A DNA stretch of 10,437 nucleotides, taken from contig JARBUP010000079.1 in NCBI GenBank assembly GCA_029239575.1, forward strand, positions 1-10,437. Reading direction: 5' to 3'. Source of the stretch: Bacillota bacterium. Lineage in GTDB: Bacteria; Bacillota; Clostridia; Tissierellales; Sedimentibacteraceae. The notes beneath the pieces were generated by a model. It was not told the DNA's origin. It ran no database searches and saw only the letters and a list, made by a program, of their open reading frames with translations. Positions 6,151-10,437 of the stretch are shown piece after piece. The translations under genes and the position numbers were made by a program. Each line of letters opens with the position of its first letter. Positions within the stretch are counted from its first letter, which is position 1.

Positions 6151-6576
6151 TTATTTTGCCATAAAAATTAATTCTGCTTCTGCAGCTACTTCATCTCCAA
6201 CATATGCAGTGCCCATACCAACACCAAAACTTCCTTTTAATTTTACAAGTTCAACTACAAGTTTTAATGTATCACCAGGTATTACCATTCTTTTAAATTT
6301 AGCATTTTTTATTCCGCCTAAATAAACAGTTTTTCCTTTGAATTTATCAAGACATAAAACTGCTAAAGCCCCTGTTTGCGCTAATGCTTCTGTTATTAAA
6401 ACACCTGGCATAACAGGATTTCCTGGAAAATGACCTTGGAAAAATGGTTCATTTATTGTAACATTTTTTATTCCAACACATCTTTTTCCTTCTTCAAGTT
6501 CTTCTATTTTATCAACTAGCAAAAAAGGATATCTGTGAGGAAGTATATTTTGTATTTCATTAATATCGTAAGACAT
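6151..6576 (-). CDS. fabZ: 3-hydroxyacyl-ACP dehydratase FabZ
   Basis: FabZ removes water from 3-hydroxyacyl-ACP to give trans-2-enoyl-ACP in each elongation round, in the cytoplasm. The 141-residue length is standard for this hot-dog fold enzyme. HRYPFLLVD lies at 14-22 and the catalytic block GHFPGNPVMPGVLITEALAQ at 48-67, with His49 and Glu63 matching the catalytic pair of E. coli FabZ. It is last in the visible fab operon. Its AGGAG ribosome site overlaps the fabF stop codon (TAGGAG), and only nine bases separate the two genes. In most Clostridia FabZ dehydrates without isomerising; residues alone cannot show whether this one also forms unsaturated chains, as FabN does in Enterococcus. 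Confidence 0.97.
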   Translation of the reverse strand: MSYDINEIQNILPHRYPFLLVDKIEELEEGKRCVGIKNVTINEPFFQGHFPGNPVMPGVLITEALAQTGALAVLCLDKFKGKTVYLGGIKNAKFKRMVIPGDTLKLVVELVKLKGSFGVGMGTAYVGDEVAAEAELIFMAK

Positions 6577-6585
6577 TTTTTTCTC

Positions 6586-7827
6586 CTATTTGCCACTGTA
6601 TTTCTTAATAACTAAAGTGGTATTGTGACCGCCAAATCCAAATGAATTTGATAATGCATATTCAATTTCTTTTTGTCTTCCCACATTTGGAACATAATCT
6701 AAATCACAATTAGGATCTTCTACTTTATAGTTTATTGTTGCAGGTACGAATGAATCTTGAACTGCTTTAGCAATAACTACTGCTTCAATCGCTCCAGCTG
6801 CTCCAAGCATATGTCCAGTCATTGACTTCGTTGAGCTTACAGGAACATTCATAGCATTTTCTCCAAATACTTTTTTGATAGCAGCAGTTTCAAATTGATC
6901 ATTATATCCTGTGCTTGTTCCATGAGCATTTATATAGCCTATTTCATCAGGAGTGATTCCTGCATCTTTAATTGCATTTAATATTGCTCTTGAAGTTTGT
7001 TCTGCTTTTGGGTCCGGACTAGTTACATGGTATGCATCGCAAGTAAATCCATATCCTGCAACTTCAGCATATATTTTAGCTCCTCTTGCTATAGCATGGT
7101 CATAATCTTCAAGAATCATTATTGCAGCGCCTTCGCTCATTACAAATCCATCTCTTTCTTTGTCAAAAGGAATTGATGCACGATTAGGATCTGTTGCTGT
7201 TGAAAGAGCAGTTAATGCTTGGAAACCTGCAACTGCTGATGCAGATATTGAAGCTTCTGCTCCACCTGCTATTATAACATCGCTTGTTCCATTTTGAATG
7301 CTTTTGAATCCTTCTCCAATTGCATTAGCACCTGAAGCACATGCTGTAACTATATTGTAATTTATTCCGTTTGCACCGTATTTAATTGCAACATTTCCTG
7401 CAGCTATGTTTGATAGCATCATTGGAACAAAGAAAGTTGAAACTTTGCTTGGTCCTTTATTAAACAACTTTTCACATTCAGCTTCTATAGTTTTAATTCC
7501 GCCTACTGCGCTGCCTATGATAACTCCGAATTTTTCTTTATCTACTTTTTCAACATCCAAAGCTGAATCTTGAACAGCTAATTCAGATGCTGCAAGAGCA
7601 AATTGAGTAAATCTGTCCTGTCTTTTTGCTTCTTTTTTATCCATATATAATGTTGGATCAAAATCTTTAACTTCTGCAGCTAATTTAACTTTAAAGTCGC
7701 TTGTATCAAATGCTTCTAATAAACTTATGCCGCATTTACCTTCTTTCATATTTCCCCAAAATTGATTTATTCCAGTTCCTATAGAAGTTATAACTCCTAA
7801 ACCTGTAATTACTACTCTTCTTTTCAT
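6586..7827 (-). CDS. fabF: 3-oxoacyl-ACP synthase II FabF
   Basis: FabF condenses malonyl-ACP with acyl-ACP, releasing CO2 and lengthening the chain by two carbons. The 413 residues match the E. coli enzyme in length. The Cys-His-His triad is complete: Cys163 in TACASGANAIG, His302 in INAHGTSTGYND and His339 in KSMTGHMLGAAG, with Lys334 just before it. The glycine-rich end FGFGGHN (396-402) carries the phenylalanine gate near the active cysteine. A GGAGG site precedes the ATG at 7827. It lies 32 bases after fabG and 9 bases before fabZ. In many Firmicutes acpP sits just before fabF; here it does not. Confidence 0.98.
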   Translation of the reverse strand: MKRRVVITGLGVITSIGTGINQFWGNMKEGKCGISLLEAFDTSDFKVKLAAEVKDFDPTLYMDKKEAKRQDRFTQFALAASELAVQDSALDVEKVDKEKFGVIIGSAVGGIKTIEAECEKLFNKGPSKVSTFFVPMMLSNIAAGNVAIKYGANGINYNIVTACASGANAIGEGFKSIQNGTSDVIIAGGAEASISASAVAGFQALTALSTATDPNRASIPFDKERDGFVMSEGAAIMILEDYDHAIARGAKIYAEVAGYGFTCDAYHVTSPDPKAEQTSRAILNAIKDAGITPDEIGYINAHGTSTGYNDQFETAAIKKVFGENAMNVPVSSTKSMTGHMLGAAGAIEAVVIAKAVQDSFVPATINYKVEDPNCDLDYVPNVGRQKEIEYALSNSFGFGGHNTTLVIKKYSGK

Positions 7828-7859
7828 ATTTCCTCCAAATTCACTTTGTAATTAATTAA

Positions 7860-8594
7860 TTACATATAAAATCCGCCATTTACGGATAACACCTGTCCTG
7901 TAATATATGTAGCTTTATCAGAAATTAAAAATTCTACTGCATCAGCTATATCCTTAGGACTTCCTAATTTGTTAAGCGGTATATTCTTTAACATTTCAGC
8001 TTTCATATCTTCTGGTATTTTATCAGTCATTTCTGTTTGTATAAATCCTGGTGCTACGGCATTTACAAGTATATTTTTCTTCCCTAATTCTCTTGCCATA
8101 GATTTTGTCATTCCAATTACCCCAGCTTTTGAAGCAGAGTAATTTACTTGACCAGCATTACCAGAAAGTCCTACTACTGATGAAATGTTAACTATTCTTC
8201 CATATTTTTGCTTCATCATTCTTTTTGAGATATGTCTACAGCAATTAAATGTTCCTTTTAAGTTTGTGTCTATAACAGCATCAAACTCTTGTTCAGACAT
8301 CATAGCAAGCAAATTATCTTTTGTAATTCCTGCATTGTTAACTAAAACATCTATTGTTTTAAAATTTTCATACGCAGTATCTATAAGTGTTTTACAGTCA
8401 TCATAGTTAGAAACATCACATTGAACTATTATATTTTTAGTATCTTTGTTTGTAAAACTTTCTATTATTTCTTCCATAGAACTTGTGTTGCTTCTGTAAT
8501 TTAATACAAGATTATAACCAAGCTCATTTAATCTATTTGCAATTTCAGCTCCTATACCTTTAGAAGCCCCTGTAATTATAGCGCTTTTACTCAT
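7860..8594 (-). CDS. fabG: 3-oxoacyl-ACP reductase FabG
   Basis: FabG reduces 3-oxoacyl-ACP to the 3-hydroxy form with NADPH. It is a 244-residue short-chain dehydrogenase with the cofactor loop GASKGIG at 9-15, NNAG at 86-89 and the catalytic set Asn110, Ser139 (NISSVVG), Tyr152 and Lys156 (YSASK). The C-terminal VNGGFYM is close to the VNGGMYM common in FabG and supports FabG over other members of this large family, as does the position between fabD and fabF. The ATG at 8594 has an AAAGGG site five bases upstream. It starts 18 bases after fabD. Confidence 0.96.
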   Translation of the reverse strand: MSKSAIITGASKGIGAEIANRLNELGYNLVLNYRSNTSSMEEIIESFTNKDTKNIIVQCDVSNYDDCKTLIDTAYENFKTIDVLVNNAGITKDNLLAMMSEQEFDAVIDTNLKGTFNCCRHISKRMMKQKYGRIVNISSVVGLSGNAGQVNYSASKAGVIGMTKSMARELGKKNILVNAVAPGFIQTEMTDKIPEDMKAEMLKNIPLNKLGSPKDIADAVEFLISDKATYITGQVLSVNGGFYM

Positions 8595-8612
8595 AACAAC
8601 CCTTTCTTTGAA

Positions 8613-9548
8613 CTATTGGATTTCACTTAATAATAGTTCTAAGTCATTTAAATTTTCTACATTAAAACATTTTATATTTTTATCTATTTTCTTTAAGAAA
8701 CCACATAGTGTTTTTCCCGGTCCAATTTCAACAAAAGTGTCTACGCCATCTTCTATCATTTTTCTCATGCATGATTCCCACAAAACTGACTTTGAAACTT
8801 GTTTTTCAAGTTTATCAGCTATTTCTTGTTCTGTAGAATAATACTGTGCATCAACATTTGATATTACTTGACAACTTGGTTTCTTAAATTGTATTTCATT
8901 TAAATCTTCTTTTAGTTTATCCCCTGCAGGTTTTAACATTGTAGTATGGAATGGTGCGCTTACTTGTAACTTCATAGCTCTTTTTATTTTAAAATTTTTG
9001 TACTCACCAAGAGCATAATCCAACGCTGCTGTTTTTCCTCCAGCAGTAATTTGTCCAGGACAGTTAAAATTAGCAGGTTCTAAAACTTCCGAGTTTTCTG
9101 TTACATATTTACAAAATTCATATGCATCTTCATCGGTACATCCAAGAAGAGCAATCATACCACCTTCGCCTAAAGGAACTGCATTTTGCATGTAATTTCC
9201 TCTTTTGTATACCAATTTAACTGCTGTTTCTAAATCTATTGCATCAGAAGCTGTTAAAGCTGAGTATTCTCCAAGGCTAAGTCCTCCCATATAAGAAGGA
9301 GAAGTTATTTTTTTCTTTAGTACTTCATATATTGCCATACAAGTTGTTAAAATTGCTGGCTGTGTAATTTTGGTTTCACTTAAACTTTCCTCAGGTCCTT
9401 CAAAACATAATTTTGTTATATCAAAACCTAAAGCTTCATTTGCTCTTTCAAAAATTTCTTTGCTTTCTGCAAAATTATCATAGAATTCTTTACCCATTCC
9501 AACGTATTGTGCACCTTGACCTGGGAATATAAATGCTGTTTTACCCAT
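8613..9548 (-). CDS. fabD: Malonyl-CoA:ACP transacylase FabD
   Basis: FabD moves the malonyl group from CoA to ACP, supplying the extender for FabF. With the start chosen here it has 311 residues, the usual size. It begins MGKTAFIFPGQGAQYVGMG. The active serine is Ser91 in GLSLGEYSAL, Arg116 lies in YKRGNYMQ, and His201 is in SAPFHTTML; these agree with Ser92, Arg117 and His201 of E. coli FabD. The common GHSxGE is GLSLGE here, a frequent variant in Clostridia. A reading from TTG at 9560 would add MEDI, but those codons contain the GGAGG ribosome site of the ATG at 9548. The gene begins 12 bases after the fabK stop. Confidence 0.97.
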   Translation of the reverse strand: MGKTAFIFPGQGAQYVGMGKEFYDNFAESKEIFERANEALGFDITKLCFEGPEESLSETKITQPAILTTCMAIYEVLKKKITSPSYMGGLSLGEYSALTASDAIDLETAVKLVYKRGNYMQNAVPLGEGGMIALLGCTDEDAYEFCKYVTENSEVLEPANFNCPGQITAGGKTAALDYALGEYKNFKIKRAMKLQVSAPFHTTMLKPAGDKLKEDLNEIQFKKPSCQVISNVDAQYYSTEQEIADKLEKQVSKSVLWESCMRKMIEDGVDTFVEIGPGKTLCGFLKKIDKNIKCFNVENLNDLELLLSEIQ

Positions 9549-9552
9549 TATA

Positions 9553-9558
9553 TCCTCC
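9553..9558 (-). promoter_or_regulatory. Ribosome binding site deciding the fabD start
   Basis: The minus strand reads GGAGGA here, giving a 4-5 base gap to the ATG at 9548. Because this site lies within the codons that would follow the TTG at 9560, the TTG start is rejected and FabD begins MGKTAFIFPG. Confidence 0.85.
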
Positions 9559-9560
9559 AA

Positions 9561-10437
9561 TTATGAAATAATAGAATTTAAGCTTTTAATTATATTTTCA
9601 GCTTCTTCAAACATTTCAACTATAATTTCTTCACAAGTTTGTTCTTTATTAACTAAACCTGCAATTTGACCCGACATTACTGAACCATAGTCCATATCAC
9701 CTAAGATAGCAGCTTTATAAAGTCTTCCTTTGCCTAACTCTTCCATTTCTTCAATAGAGGCATTTACTTTTTCTAACTCTTTAAATTGATTAACTAATTT
9801 ATTTTTTATAACTCGTACAGGGTGTCCTGTTTTTCTGCCTGTAACTGCAGTATCAGTATCATTTGCTTTTAAAATTCTTTTTTTATAATTCTCATGTACA
9901 TTGCATTCTTTTGCAACGAGGAATCTTGTTCCAATTTGAATTCCTGAAGCTCCTAATGAAAAAGCAGCAGCAACTCCTCTACCATCAGCTATACCACCAG
10001 CTACTATAACTGGAACTTTAACTGCATCAATTACTTGAGGTGCTAAAGCCATTGTTGTTGTTTCACCTACATGGCCTCCTGATTCAGTACCTTCACATAT
10101 AAGTGCATCAGCACCTAACTTTTGTAAGTGTTTAGCAAATGCTACAGAAGGTACAACAGGAATAACTTTACATCCTATTGCTTGCCATTCTTTCATGTAC
10201 TTACCTGGATTACCAGCACCTGTAATTACAACAGGAACTTTTTCTTCAACAATTAATTGACTTACTTCTTCAGCATAAGGGCTTAACAACATTACATTTA
10301 CACCAAATGGTTTGTCAGTAATAGATCTTACTTTATCTATTTCTTTTTTTACATATTCAGCTTTATTATTTCCAGCAGCTATTATTCCTAAACCGCCTGC
10401 TTCTGAAACTGCTCCTGCAAGGCTTGCATCGGATATG
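9561..10437 (-). CDS. fabK: Enoyl-ACP reductase II FabK, lacking its first residues (cut by window edge)
   Basis: FabK is the FMN- and NAD(P)H-dependent reductase that completes each elongation round by reducing trans-2-enoyl-ACP. It replaces FabI in many Gram-positive anaerobes and streptococci. 291 residues are visible of roughly 310-320, so about 20-25 N-terminal residues lie beyond the right edge. It has a TIM-barrel of the nitronate monooxygenase superfamily. Seen in order are EAGGLGIIAAGNN, KPFGVNVMLLSP, EGTESGGHVGETTTMALAPQV (His codon at 10071-10073), VIVAGGIADGRGVAAAFSLGA with GIQIGTRF for FMN phosphate, and HPVRVIKN. These fit FabK better than nitronate monooxygenases, and the fabD, fabG and fabF neighbours settle it. 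The stop is 12 bases before fabD. The operon promoter is outside the window. Confidence 0.95.
   Translation of the reverse strand, partial: ISDASLAGAVSEAGGLGIIAAGNNKAEYVKKEIDKVRSITDKPFGVNVMLLSPYAEEVSQLIVEEKVPVVITGAGNPGKYMKEWQAIGCKVIPVVPSVAFAKHLQKLGADALICEGTESGGHVGETTTMALAPQVIDAVKVPVIVAGGIADGRGVAAAFSLGASGIQIGTRFLVAKECNVHENYKKRILKANDTDTAVTGRKTGHPVRVIKNKLVNQFKELEKVNASIEEMEELGKGRLYKAAILGDMDYGSVMSGQIAGLVNKEQTCEEIIVEMFEEAENIIKSLNSIIS

Noticed and set aside
9549..9560. Four-residue N-terminal extension of FabD from TTG
   Set aside because: These codons are the GGAGG ribosome site for the ATG at 9548, and the family begins at that methionine.
1..10437. tRNA, rRNA, CRISPR, insertion sequence, phage or defence genes
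   Set aside because: None seen on either strand; nearly the whole window is two housekeeping operons with even base composition.

Overview
All twelve genes in this AT-rich window lie on the minus strand, so it reads from right to left. The AT-rich genes, strong GGAGG-type ribosome sites, a FabK-type enoyl reductase and a bacterial V-type ATPase operon of the Enterococcus/Clostridium type point to a low-GC Gram-positive anaerobe, probably Clostridia or Tissierellia. The sequence alone does not support a genus.

Right part (6151-10437) holds the downstream end of a type II fatty acid synthesis operon: fabK (5' end outside the window), fabD, fabG, fabF and fabZ. The genes are 9 to 32 bases apart and each visible start has its own ribosome site. 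Together they load malonyl groups onto ACP (FabD), condense (FabF), reduce (FabG), dehydrate (FabZ) and reduce again (FabK). fabH, acpP and the acetyl-CoA carboxylase genes are absent here. acpP and fabH may lie upstream of fabK outside the window. The acc genes often follow fabZ in Firmicutes, but here they do not.

Middle part (5740-6150) is 411 bases without a gene. It holds a hairpin that best fits a minus-strand terminator for the fab operon, a cre-like site, two short palindromes, a near-consensus sigma-A promoter and a leader of about 108 bases running into the ATPase operon.

Left part (1-5739) holds the V-type ATPase operon in the order known from Enterococcus hirae: ntpF (stalk G/H), ntpI (a), ntpK (c ring), ntpE (stalk), ntpC (d), ntpG (F) and the first 315 codons of ntpA (catalytic A). 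ntpB and ntpD would be expected beyond the left edge. NtpK carries all the residues that bind Na+ in the E. hirae ring, so the enzyme is probably a Na+ pump or Na+-driven synthase. The genes are tightly packed, with two overlaps, one stop/start abutment and a hairpin that covers the ntpC ribosome site.

The protein content is ordinary housekeeping, and I see no undescribed multi-gene system, mobile element or CRISPR. The parts most worth a second look are regulatory: the ntpE-ntpC hairpin, the cre-like site and promoter architecture before the ATPase operon, and a possible small terminated RNA after fabZ.
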